The position numbers were made by a program, and so were the translations under genes. The notes below the pieces were generated by a model. That model was given only the letters and a program-made list of their open reading frames with translations. It was not told the DNA's origin and searched no databases. DNA of 64,000 nucleotides from Tribonema minus. Taxonomy: Eukaryota; Sar; Xanthophyceae; Tribonematales; Tribonemataceae. The stretch covers positions 186,001 to 250,000 of the forward strand of contig JAFCMP010000095.1 in assembly GCA_017506865.1 (NCBI GenBank). Direction: 5' to 3'. Positions 1-11,400 of this stretch are shown in pieces (within the stretch, counting starts at the first letter, position 1; the number at the start of each line of letters is the position of its first letter).

Positions 1-1124
1 CGTACGCGTACTCGTTAAGCGCCGCGTAGCCCTGCGGGGGCAGAGGTTACAGGGGGGGGGGCGGGGAATAAGGGTTAGGGTCAGGATATCAGCGCCGCAG
101 CCATGCTGATGTCGTGCCTATGTGCACAAGTGCCGATGAGCGGCTGCAGTGCGCTGCAGGGCGCACTGGTTGAGCGTTGCGCGGCCGCGCAGAGCAATGC
201 TGACGCAAGGTGGGAAGGAAGTCTAGCGAAGCGGTGGCGACAGGGGTCAGGGCACTCCTAATGCACACTGACGGACGTGGCGGCTTACGTGTAACTTCGC
301 ATGTGAGTGTCTGCGTGTAACAATGAGCACTGGTGCGGCGCGAGCAGCGATTGCGCGCCGCTGTCGCGTACCGCAAGGAGCAAATTGTCGTCCGCGGCTG
401 TCCGCGTACGCGCTTACGCAAGTGTTGAAGAGAGATTGCAGAAGCTTGCGCACTGTCCCTGCAGTTGGTGCATAGTGTGTTTAAAGCAAGCTGCTTTTCT
501 TTGTGCCAGGCAGAATTCCAAAGGTGCAATGCGTGCACACGCGCGTTGAGCGGTGGCAACGCTCCCAATGCTTAGCCGTCGGCTGACGCACGTGCGCTAA
601 GGATCATTTTTACGGCGGCAGGATGTGGTGCTAGTATCAACCACATCAAGCACAAGGTACAGGCAGTGGAGCAGTGCAGGCGTGCCGCAATTGTCTATCA
701 CAACCGTCAAGTCCCCGCACTGTAGACTGTGCTTCAATTGGCGGCAGAATGCTGTATGCCAAGGCAACAACAGCCAGGGGTGGTCTGTTGTGCGCAGCTG
801 CAGCAGAGCTTGGCAGAGGCGCAGTATCTTTCTCCGCTGTAGATCTCTTGATGATGGATGCAGCAGGATCCGATTTGCGACGCACCTACAATCCTGGAAG
901 ATTGGGCTGTGCCACACAGAATCCGCAAACTCACAAGTCCGTGAATGTTAAAACAATTGCTCTGCTTACAAAAACGAACGAGACCGGCAGCAAAAGAAAA
1001 GCACTTGTGGCGAAACGCAGACGATTGGCAGGTAAATGTGGAAAAATAGAGCAGATTGAAGTGCTGCTATGTGCGGATCAGATTGATAGCACACGCAAGC
1101 AATAACTCTGCTGGGCTGGCTCAC
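1..1124. other. No recognisable gene
   Basis: Open frames here overlap on both strands and none shows a family motif, a domain or a convincing pair of splice sites. I see only scattered short GC-rich stretches and one telomere-like motif near 70-80. Confidence 0.5.
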
Positions 1125-1262
1125 CAGCTCGTCCGTCAGCTCCGACAGCAGGCTCAGGATGCGGGTATCGGCAAACACCCTCTCGTCTTCCACGGGGTTG
1201 AAGATGGATAGGAAGCGGGAGCGTATAGGAGGACGCAGCTCATCTATATTGCGCGCCATCAT
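1125..1262 (-). CDS. Orphan exon candidate, unknown product
   Basis: On the minus strand an open frame starts Met-Met and reads NIDELRPPIRSRF, then FNPVEDERVFADTRILSLLSELTDEL, and stops being protein-like exactly at a CTG|GTGAGC donor. A stop codon lies in frame just upstream, so it is either a first exon or starts after the ATATAG acceptor inside it. It lies downstream of the C-terminal exon of the large minus-strand gene and could be the start of another gene or an unrecognised continuation. No family was recognised. Confidence 0.25.
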
Positions 1263-1919
1263 GCGCCTTCCTCCGCGTCACACGGCGCCTGCTCCCTCTG
1301 AGTCCCTCCAAGTGTCGCAGCACTTTTGAGACTGCCTCTGGTATAGTTGGATCCAAATGCTGTGGTCCAAAAAGTGTGAAAGAGCAGGCTCGAGCCTCAA
1401 GCCAGCCACGCCTGCTATGCTCTGCTGCTTCAGCAGCCTCAGGCCCAGTATCTAGCGGAAGACCCGGTATGTGTCGATTTTTGCCGAGAGCACCGATACG
1501 TAACGGAAAAACTGGAAAACGTTGTAAAACAAAAGGTGATGGGATGGGATGGTATGGTGATGATGATGGAGTGTATGGGACACGCTGCCGCCATCGTCGC
1601 GTTCCTGCCTCCGATTTTGAAGGTCAGGAGCACCGCCGAGCCGCCGCCGAGCCAACAGCGATCACTGGTCGCTAACGACGTGGACATCAATACATCAATC
1701 CTACGGGTAACAGCTGTTCAAAGCGGCCGCAAGCCTACGATGACGCGTGCGCCGCAGCGCGCTTAATGGTGTGCTGCGTTTACGAGTCTCTGTCCCGACA
1801 CGATTTCCGCTAAGCCGAACAGTCGCCAGCGCGAGGAAGCCCGATATGTTGCTGCCTCAAAAGCGCACTCGCGGGGTCCTTGTAGCACTTGCAATCCTAT
1901 GACCTCTATAGCCCTGTCG
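1263..1919. other. No recognisable gene
   Basis: Nothing convincing. A short phrase (tctaggaagacccggtatgt and variants) occurs near 1450 and again near 2330, a small dispersed repeat. A plus-strand frame at 1536-1766 is open but has no family features. Confidence 0.4.
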
Positions 1920-2345
1920 ATATGCGCGAACAAAGCATGTGTCCCGCTGACGAGACCATATGCAGCAGTGCCGCTGAAGGCGGCCACTTGGAGATGCTGC
2001 AATGGGCATGCGTTACCGGTGCCCGCGGCGCTCGCAGCAGCACATGCTGGCACAGCAAGCGGACACTGAAATTTGGCTGCCACTGGGACGCCTTCACGTG
2101 CCGCCATGCCGCGGCACGCGGGGCACCTGGCAGTGCTGCAGTTCACCTACGCCAGCGACTGCAGCTGGAAATTCAGTCTGGAACCGCCACACTTGCAGCT
2201 CGGCTCAGCTCGGCTCCGGAGCTCCTAGGGGGACACCTGGCAGCGCTGCAGTGCGTCAACGGCTGCCACCCGTGGCACAATACATCCTGCCGCGCCGCCA
2301 TGCGAGCAAGCCAGCTGGCGGTGGCAGTATCTAGGAAGACCCGGT
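1920..2345 (+). pseudogene. Decayed ankyrin-type repeat fragment
   Basis: Plus-strand pieces match the GHLEVLQWAR-type ankyrin repeats common in protist genomes: ETICSSAAEGGHLEMLQWAC at about 1953-2015, GCHWDAFTCRHAAA at about 2080-2120, then, in another frame, GHLAVLQFTYASDCSW, and GGHLAALQCVNGC further on. Frames shift between units and stops intervene, so no intact protein can be read. I infer a relic of a larger ankyrin protein; the family assignment rests on the GHL-LQW core only. Confidence 0.5.
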
Positions 2346-4774
2346 ATGTATCGATTGCGGGAGAGGACCCACTGCGAGTGGGTCGAGTCCTGGGTACGTG
2401 AACGGACGTGAACGTGCGAGAACAGTTCTCTGATCAGCCCCGCGACCAGAGTCGGCCAAGACCGGATATATTCGACTTCAAGTACCGACAACGGCCCGCG
2501 GCCAGCGCTGCGCGGCGGCGCGGTGGCGCTGCATGCGCGCGCCAACGGCTGCCCCCGACTTAGCCCTATTGGCACTGCTCAACGCAACAGTGCAATACTA
2601 CTCCGGCAGAGCAGCACGCCTCAGACGGCAGCCTTGTATGGCACAACCCGTCGTAGTGCGTCATGACGCAGAGTTTGGCCAACCCTAACCTTTACCATCC
2701 CCCAAACCTGACCATAGTTGCACATTCATATAGTATGCGGCCGTCGCCACGGTAGTGCGGCACGACGCAGAGCGTGATTCATCGAGGTGGTGTGGCGCTG
2801 CTGCCTGAGCAGCTCCGCACAGCTCAGCGGACTGCTGAGTGAATGCGCAATCCCCAGGAGAATGGCCATGAGTGCCGAACTCGGACACTTTTGTCATGCG
2901 TTGCATTGTGACCACACGGCTTGAGCTCAGTAGACGGAGAGCACGGTCAGTAGATGCCTGCATGGCTCATGCATGGTTGCACAGGGCATTGAGCGGGCAC
3001 GCACATCTCCTCTTTACAGGCGTCTTGTCATGCACACCATGCACAGACAAATATTGCGGTTTTGAACCGCCAGCAGAACACGCCCTGCACCCGCATTTGC
3101 ACGTCGCACATGTAAAGTGTTCTGTTCGTGGCATCAGTGAAGTGTCATTGCACTCATTTTTTGCACGGCCCTCGAGCAGCAGCGCTCAGTGCGCGCAATC
3201 AGCCGAGCACTGGCTGGGGGCAGCGCGCATGATGGTGCAACAGAGCGTCCGCCATTGCAGGTGAGCGTGGGGTGCTGTTGCATCCTGCGAGCGCCCTGTA
3301 GGTGTTGCAGCGCCGTGACGCTTGCGCGTTGACCCCTGCTGACATCAACACCTGGGCTATGAAGTCGCTTACAGTATCATTCATGATCGGTGCACACAAG
3401 ATTGCCTGCCTGAACACAGCGACAGCCGCTATCGGCAGCAGCCCGCCAGACAGCATTGCTGATATCACGCAAACACATCTATTCTTCCTCTACGACTTCC
3501 ATCACCGGACCCAAGTACATGGAAGCACAAGCAATCGAGCTCTAAGAGCCCTGTACAGAAACAGCAGGACTTTGACAAGTGGAATGCGCAACCTCGCAGC
3601 TGCTACAGTTGACGTCACCAAACAATTCACACACTGTGAATGCAACACGTCACACATTGCATGTAATCACATCCGGCAGCAGCGTACCCCCTGTCGGCAC
3701 TTGGCGTGCGCTCAGGCTGGTCACAAGCAACAGGCATCACTTCAACTTGATTGTGCACAGGAAATGTGGAATTGACTGCCGCCGCAGTATCATTAATGGC
3801 CATCTCTCACAAGCCTGCCTACTTCAACACCAGTTCCTGCATGGCATGGGGCATCTGGGATTTGTGAGCACAGCTTGATGCTGAGCACTGCACAGCAATT
3901 TGAACACTCTGATGATGCAGGCAGCTCGGAGACGCAAACCGTAGCCCTAGATGCAGGCATGGTGGGCAAACACTGAAGATCACACCGGTGCGTCAATTGA
4001 CCTGTGCCAGCAGTCAGCAGTTTCACCGGATGCGCACTTGTGATGCGCAACCCGCCCAGCAGCAACCGAGAGACACACTCGCGAGTGCAATGCGAAGTGA
4101 GCGCGGTGGCGCTGAGAACGTGACACACGGCTGCTTCTGCGGTAGGCAGGCATATGCTGCACCAGCGCTCCATGTCCGTCGTCAGCACTCCGCTGCGCGA
4201 GCTCTCTTGCATGTCAAGCACGGCAGTACTCATTGGCTGTGTGCCACAGTTGGTGGTGTGCAGGTCGCTGTTCCGCGCTGCGCTGCGGAGTGCTGTTGCA
4301 CCTGAGCGCCGCTGCTGCGGAGCGCTGCCACGGCACGCTGGAGCTGCAGACGAGCCGAACAGCACCAGGCATCATCAGACAGCGCTGATCCCGCAGCATA
4401 GCATTGGCAGCAAGGCACTGCTGAAGCTCCGTGCTCACGAAGGCGGCGCGGCCACCGCACTCGGGGAAGGCTGCTGTGGACGGCGCGAGCTATGCGCGTC
4501 AGCGCTCAATGCGACGATCGCAGCGCTCAGCCCGGCGCGGCGCTGCGGCTCCGCGGCAGCGCCTCCCTGTATCGCGCCAGTGCTCGAACGCCGCACACAC
4601 TGCAGCAGCGCTGCACGCCTCTCTTGACATGCGGAGGGATCACCCTTCGGGCTGTGGTGACGCCGTTGCAGGGGTGTGTGCCGCCTGGCGCTGCCGTGCT
4701 CGGGCGCTGCTCGCTGCTGCCCCCGCGCGCTCGACGTGGCAGCAGCAGCAGCGCTCAGACCCCGGCGCGTGCTG
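2346..4774. other. No recognisable gene; AGCGCT-rich sequence
   Basis: The longest open frame (3302-3775, plus) has no domain, and an overlapping minus frame (3199-3468) is equally open, so neither is called. From about 4280 the DNA becomes GC-rich with many AGCGCT and GCAGC words, the same compositional type as at 48.4-48.8 and 50.6-51.3 kb. Confidence 0.4.
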
Positions 4775-5293
4775 ACAGTGTCCGCGTTGCGTCGTCGCCC
4801 TCCAGCAGCGCGCGGCGCAGCGTTCGGGTGGTGTGCGCGCTGCTGCGTACACTCGACGTGCCAGCAATGCTCAGCCATAGCGCGCTCGCTTGAACTCGCC
4901 GGAACTGCATCGAGCCGTCGTCCCCCAGCGGGCGCTGCGAGCCACGGACTGTGCTGCTCGTATGCTTGACGTTGACGCCAGCGACGTGCGAAGCCCCTGC
5001 GCACCGAGTCAGAGTCGGCTCGCTGTGGCTGGGCGCGAGTGATTCGTCATGGCTGGATCGAGTCGCCACCCTCCAGCGGCAGCTCGCGGAGCACGCTGCT
5101 CGTATGCTTGACATTGTCAGCAGCACGCTGAGCCCCTGCACACGGAGTCAGACTGGTTGCAACCAACTCCGAGTGACTCGTCATGGCTGGATCGAGTCGT
5201 CGCCCTCAAGCAGCTCGCGGAACGTGCTGCTCGTGCGCGTGACGTCGCCAGCAGCGCACCGAGTCAGACTTGCCATGGAAGGGCACAAGTGAC
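4775..5293 (-). repeat. Tandem copies of the gene 1 C-terminal end
   Basis: Four decaying copies of the last 50-60 coding bases plus stop of the large minus-strand gene follow its stop codon, near 5180-5250, 5047-5110, 4900-4950 and 4780-4825. The nearest two keep the coding end and the TGA almost intact; the outer ones are barely recognisable. Confidence 0.75.
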
Positions 5294-5432
5294 TCATGGC
5301 TGGATCGAGTCGTCGCCCTCCAGCAGCTCGCGGAACGTGCTGACGTCGCGCACAAAGATGCTCACCACCTCGTCGCGGCTGTGCATCGCGCTGCAGTGCT
5401 CGAAGCGCGCGTCGCACGGGCAGTACGCCTGC
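5294..5432 (-). CDS. Gene 1 exon 25 (C-terminal)
   Basis: After a GTCACAG acceptor the frame reads QAYCPCDARFEHCSAMHSRD, then a polar stretch ending FRELLEGDDSIQP and TGA. Its first base completes the Arg codon begun in exon 24. An internal GTG|GTGAGC could be a donor, but the protein-like frame continues past it. Confidence 0.65.
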
Positions 5433-8400
5433 CTGTGACGTTTGAATTAGGGGTAGGATCAGCGTCAGGTTCGAAACAGGTTTAGCCTGCGACACGTGCG
5501 TCATGCGAGAACGGCAACGGCATCAAACGGGGGGGGCGGGTGCGGCGTCAGATGTGCAGCAGCGGCGGCAGATGTGGCAGCGGCTCGGGCTGCGCATGAC
5601 AGCACAACGTTGAACTGCACGTTGTGCTGGCAGTACAGGCAGGGCCGGGGGTTACTGTTCGCTGAACTGCACGGCAGCAGTGACAACAACACCCGGCCCC
5701 GCACAAAACTTGAACAGCAAACTAACCCTAAACCTAATCTATTGCGCTGTATCGGGGCCACAGCTGTGGATGCGGTTGCGCAGAACAACAACACAAGGCC
5801 CAGCTCTCATACCGCCTGTCCAGAGTAGGCAATGCCTTCGTGAACCTCACATGAACTCCAACTTTAAAACCGCAGGCATCGGTCTCACCTGTGCACGCGT
5901 AGGTACAGCCCGGACTGGATCGTGGTCAGGAGAAACCGCGGCGTCACCGGCAGGCCCTGCGGATATCGGGGGAGAGGGGAGGGGGGGGGGGGGGCAACAG
6001 CGCATTCTGATCAGTACTTGGTGCACATGACCTAACCCTGAGCCTGAGCTAGCTCTGAGTCTTGATATAACCCCAACCCTGATCATGCGGCGCAGTGTTC
6101 AGCACGCAGGCGCGCTGCGGATGTGCCGCCAAGCCAGCAGAGCTGCGGACAAGCTTTGAGGGACCGCGGCGTCACCGGCAGGCCCTGCGGACGTTGAAGT
6201 GCACCGTGGTAACAATCAGTGCTCAGCACATGTGACCCTGACCCTGACCCTAGCCCTAACCCAAACTGTAATTCTGCTCGCATGATGCACCGCTGATCGC
6301 ATCACGCACCGCAGTCTTATCAGCAGCCAGCACATGTGAGCTGTGTAATGCGAACCCAAACCCTAAGCTGATCCGGCCAGGATACATGCACAACACTTGT
6401 GGTGACATAGGGCTGGGTGATGTGGGGTCACGGGTGGGGTTAGGATGGGGGTGAGTGTTGGGGTTAGGTTGTGAACCAACCCTGAAGCCACCTCACGTCA
6501 AGGACTGTAGGGTTAGGGGGTTAGGGTTAGGGTCAGGGTTAGGGTTAGGCAAGCAGCAGCGCCTCCGAGATTGCAGGTACCTTCGAAAGCATCATATGTA
6601 AGCAAGTGCGGAAATGCAGCCTTACGCGTAACCTAACCCTACTCCTAACCCTGACCCTCACCTCAACCCTAAGCCCTGTAAGCTGCTCGCCTGCAAGCGC
6701 TTTGAATGGACAACAGCTCAGGCCGCAAGTGCAGGTGCGTCCGCGATCCTTGCCGCACCTGGCCACCACCCAGGCCGCCCTAACTCTAACCCTAATCGTA
6801 ACCCTAACCCTAACCCTAACCCTAACCCTACGCGCCCGTAAGCGGCGATCCTCCGAAGGCGATGCCGGTAAACCTACATTACTCCTCCTAACACCGGCAG
6901 GCGTGCACCTAGCGATCGCCAGCAAGAAGCCGTAAAGCATTTTCCGCCGCGAGCAGCGATGCTCAAATGGCGGTGCCGGCATGACTGCATGCCTCCTGCA
7001 GACGACACCACAGCCTGCAGGTACACGTACACGCGCGTACACAATCCTTGACGCACCTTAGTAACTCTAATTCCAGCCCTAGCCCTAAGCAGCGGCCCCG
7101 CAAAGCCGACGTACCTGCGCATCCTTGATTGATAAATCTCCAGATGTCAACACAGGTTTCAGCTGCACCTGAGCGACCGCCAGCACGTACAGTACTGCCG
7201 ATGCTCCAGAGGCGATACCAGCATACCGATGTACCCTGTGTACAGCCTGAACCTAACGCCTAACACTCATTCTGACCGTAGCTCTGATCCTGACCATCAC
7301 TCACCCCCATCCAAATCCTACACGTACCTGAACGACCGCCAGCAGCAGGCCGTACAGCGTCCCCGCGAGCAGCGCTGCTCCGAAGGCAACGCCGGTGAAC
7401 GACGGGTGCACGAGCGCTGCCACCACAGTTTCATCCCTGCCTCTAGCCCTAATTCTAGCATCGATTTCACCCCGACCCTAACCTGAACCCTACGTAGCTT
7501 ATCTGAACGACTGCCAGCAGCAGGCCATACTGCGCCCCCCCACGCACCAATGTACTCTAACCTTAGTAATCTCACCCCTGCTTCTAACCCTCAACCTCAT
7601 TACATCCGTGAAACCCCACCGCTACCCCTAACCCTCGCCCTAACCCTAACCCTACATTCCGCACCTGAACGACCGCCAGCAGCAGGCCGTACAGCGTCCC
7701 CGCGAGCAGCGCGGCTCCAAAGGCGATGCCGGCGAACGACGGGTGCACGAGCGCTGCCACCACAGTCGCCGTAAACGTGGCGGCGGCGGCGGAGTACAGC
7801 GCCATGTAACGCGTCTTGACGGCCGTCACCGCAGAGCCGACTTCGTCTCTGTCGTACATGTTGGTAGTTACCTGCAAGGGGAGTTTGAGGGGGCGGGGGG
7901 TATGTATTGGGGGGGCATGCATGCATTGAGTGAAACCGGGGGCATGTATGTATTGAGCTTGAGTGAAACCCTAACCCTACGCGCATCTTGACGGCCGTCA
8001 CCGCGGAGCCGACCTCGTCGCGGTCGTACATGTTGGTAGTTACCTGCAGTTGTGGAGGGGCGGGTGTGTGTGTGTGTGTGGGGGGGGGGGGGTATATATG
8101 TCAGCAAAGAATTTGCAAACACATTCGTTGTGCGGTGGTGCTCATTGGTGGTCACGGGGGGGGGGGGGGGGCATGTATGTATTGAGTGAAACAGTAACCC
8201 TGAGCGCGTCTTGACGGCCGTCACCGCGGAGCCGACCTCGTCGCGGTCGTACATGTTGGTGGTTACCTGCAGGAGGAGTTTTGTTTAGGGGGGGGGGGGG
8301 GGGGGGGCACGTACGTCAGCGCCGAAAAAATGTTCAACACACTCATTGCTTGGTGATACTTGTCGTGGTTACGAAGGAAGGGGGAGGGCACAGGGGGCGC

Positions 8401-11400
8401 GGTATGCATGTCAGCTAGAAAAGATGCAGCGGAGCAGAGCGGTGCAGGGGAGTTTGGGGGGCGGGGGGGGGGGGGGGGGGGTATGTATAGCAGCACAAAA
8501 AATGTCTTAGTTACCGCGGGATCGATCTCATCGCGGTCGTATATGCTGGTTACCCGGGGGGGGGGGGGGGGGGGGGGGGGGTATAGCATGTGTGTCAGCA
8601 CAGAAAGACGTGCAAAAGAGCCGAACGTGTTGCGTGGCGGTGCATGTTGGTGGTCAAGGGAGAGACGGCAAAGGGGGGGGGGGGGTGGTAGGGGGGGGGA
8701 GGTATGCATGCCAGCTTGAAGAGGTGCAGCGGAGCAGCCGCCGTCGGCGGTCGTACCTATTTGTGGTCACCTGCGGGTAGTTGGGGGGGGGGGGGGCGGG
8801 GGGCAGGTACGAATTGAGTGCACCGTAAAATGTGCAGCAGGGCCGCTCTGCTGCTCTGTCACAAAGGGTACACTTGGCAGCAAGCTCGGCATCAATCATC
8901 TGGGTTTTCTCGTGCCCCTCAGCAAAAATTCACAAGAAGGCACACTTGCCCATATATATACATACATGCCCCCGGCGCGCCCCTTGGCGAAACTCAAAAA
9001 AGGCACACTTGCCCATGCATGCATACGGTACAGAAATTCATATGTCCATACATACATGCCCTCGGCGCGCACCACTCACCAGCCACCGCAGCGCGAAGGC
9101 CGCTTGGAGGACCCACGTGGGCCCCAGCCACGCGCGGATGAGGATGATGGCGCCGAGCACTGGCGTAGTGTAGCGCTGCTCAGCAAAAATCAGTGTATTT
9201 GCAAGGGCTAGGGTTAGGGTTAGGGACAGGACTAGTGTTAGGGTCAGGGCTTGGATGACCCACATCGGGCCCAGCCACGCGCGGATCAGGATGATGGCGC
9301 CGAGCACTGGCGTGGTGTAGCGCTGCTCAGCAGGAATCAGTGTATTTGCAAGGGCTAGGGTCAGACTGGCATTACGACTAGAGTTGGGGCTTGGGGAATT
9401 CATAAGCGATGCCAAGCTGCGCATGTGTAAACGAGTCTGATGGAGCTGAGCACTGGCGTGGTGTAGCGCTACTCAGCAGAAAACAGTGCATTTTGAGGGC
9501 TAGGGTTAGGATAAATTAGCAGTAGGGTTAGCGTTAGAGCTTGCAAGGCTCACAAGGGCTGCCGGCCCCAGCTACGTGCGCCGCTCTGACGGTGTTGAGC
9601 ACTGGCGTGGTGTAGTGCTGCCTCAGCTGACCACAGAGCATTTCGAGGCTTAGGGTTGAAATGAGCATTAGGGTTGAAGGTAGGACTTGGAGGGTCCACG
9701 AGGGTTGCAATTTCAAGGGCTGGGATTGAGGTGAGGAATTATGGCAGAGCTAGCTAAGGTAAGGGTTAGGTTTGCAGAAGCTATGCATGCACCAACGAGT
9801 CTGACGCTACTGAGCACTGGCGTGGTTTAACCTACACAGAGCATCTGTCAGAACTAGCAAGAGCGTTAGGTTAGTACTCGGAGGATGTACGAGGGGCGCA
9901 AGGCGACCAGGGCGACGCGCGCCGCTGACGGGCTCGCTGGCACTGAGCACTGGCATGATGCAGCGCTGCTCAGCAGAAGACGGTGCATCGCAAGGCCTGG
10001 CGTTAGGGTTAGGGTGAGGACTAGGGTTAGGGCTTGGAGAACTAATGAGAGATGCCGAGCTACACATGCGTCAACAAGTCTGACGGTGCTGAGCACTGAC
10101 GCGATGTAGCGCTGCTCAGCAGTAGACAGTGCATATCGAGGGCTAGGGTTAGGGTTAGGACGAGGACTAGGATTGGGGTTGGGGCTCCTTGCCTATATCT
10201 CGTACGACAGGTAGTTGTACTTGAGCACCAGGCTCGCGAGGCACCGTGCGGGTAGACTTGAACTTAAAAATCAGAATGATCACTTCAAGGGCAGAACCCC
10301 TCGACTAGGTGGCGTCAGAGTACGAACAACGGTCGAGGTTTTTGGGCACCCATGACTTGCCTGTATCTCGTAGGACAGGTAGTTGTATTTGAGCACCAGG
10401 CTCGCGAGGCACCACGGCCACGCGCCCGCGACGTGCGCAGCAGCGATCAGCCTGCAGTACCGCGCGCCAAACAGCTGCTGATCCTTGATGTGCTTGAGCT
10501 TGATCTGCCGGTCGCCGATCTGTAGAGCGTGGAGCGATCGTGTGCTCATCACGCATTTTTTTATTCATTCGTGCATTCATTCATGCAGGCATTCATTCAT
10601 TCTTACAGCTGCTGATCCTTGATGTGTTTGAACTGGATCTGCCGGTTGCCGATCTGTAGAGCGTGGAGCGATGGCGCATTCATTCATTCGTGCATTCATT
10701 CATTCGTTCATGCATTCATTCATTCTTACAGCTGCTGATCCTTGATGTGCTTGAGCTTGATCTGCCGGTCGCCGATCTGGTAGAGCGTGGAGCGATGACG
10801 CAATCATTGCATTCATTCATTCATGCATTCATTCATCATGCATGCATTCATTCTTGCACATCATCGATTAGTATTTCGAGCGGCCTGCGGTGCTATCTGC
10901 ACGTGTTTTGAAGTGGAACCTGCGTGATTCAGCTTGAGGTGCCAATCCCCCTTTCGGGGCCACCAAAGACATGATTATTATTATTCTGGTACATTGGGTA
11001 CTCAGTTGACGGAGTCGCGGCAGCAGCTACTGCACACTGCGTTGTCGGGACAAGTGAAATACCGTCACGACGCGCACAGTGGTGCAGGCCCGCATCGATC
11101 AGCGTCACTCACAGCGGCACCCAGCGGTGGAACTTCAACTGACCCACTTCAACTGTCTCATATCGTACCTGCAGCCAGCCGGCGGATAGCCGTAAGTCCA
11201 CATCGATCAGCAGCAGAGTGTAGGCGTTCAAACTTCAACTGGTGTACTTAAACTGTCTTTATCATACCTGCAGTCAGCCGGTGGACGGCCGCAGGTACAC
11301 ATCACTCAGCGGCACACACAGCGGCAGGCACACGACATGGCGCGCTAGAGTATGCATTCCAACTTCAATTGACACTCTTCAACAGCGGCAGCTGGTACAT

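Noticed and set aside
3302-3775. 157-codon plus-strand open frame
   Set aside because: No domain, no biased composition, and the opposite strand is equally open at 3199-3468.
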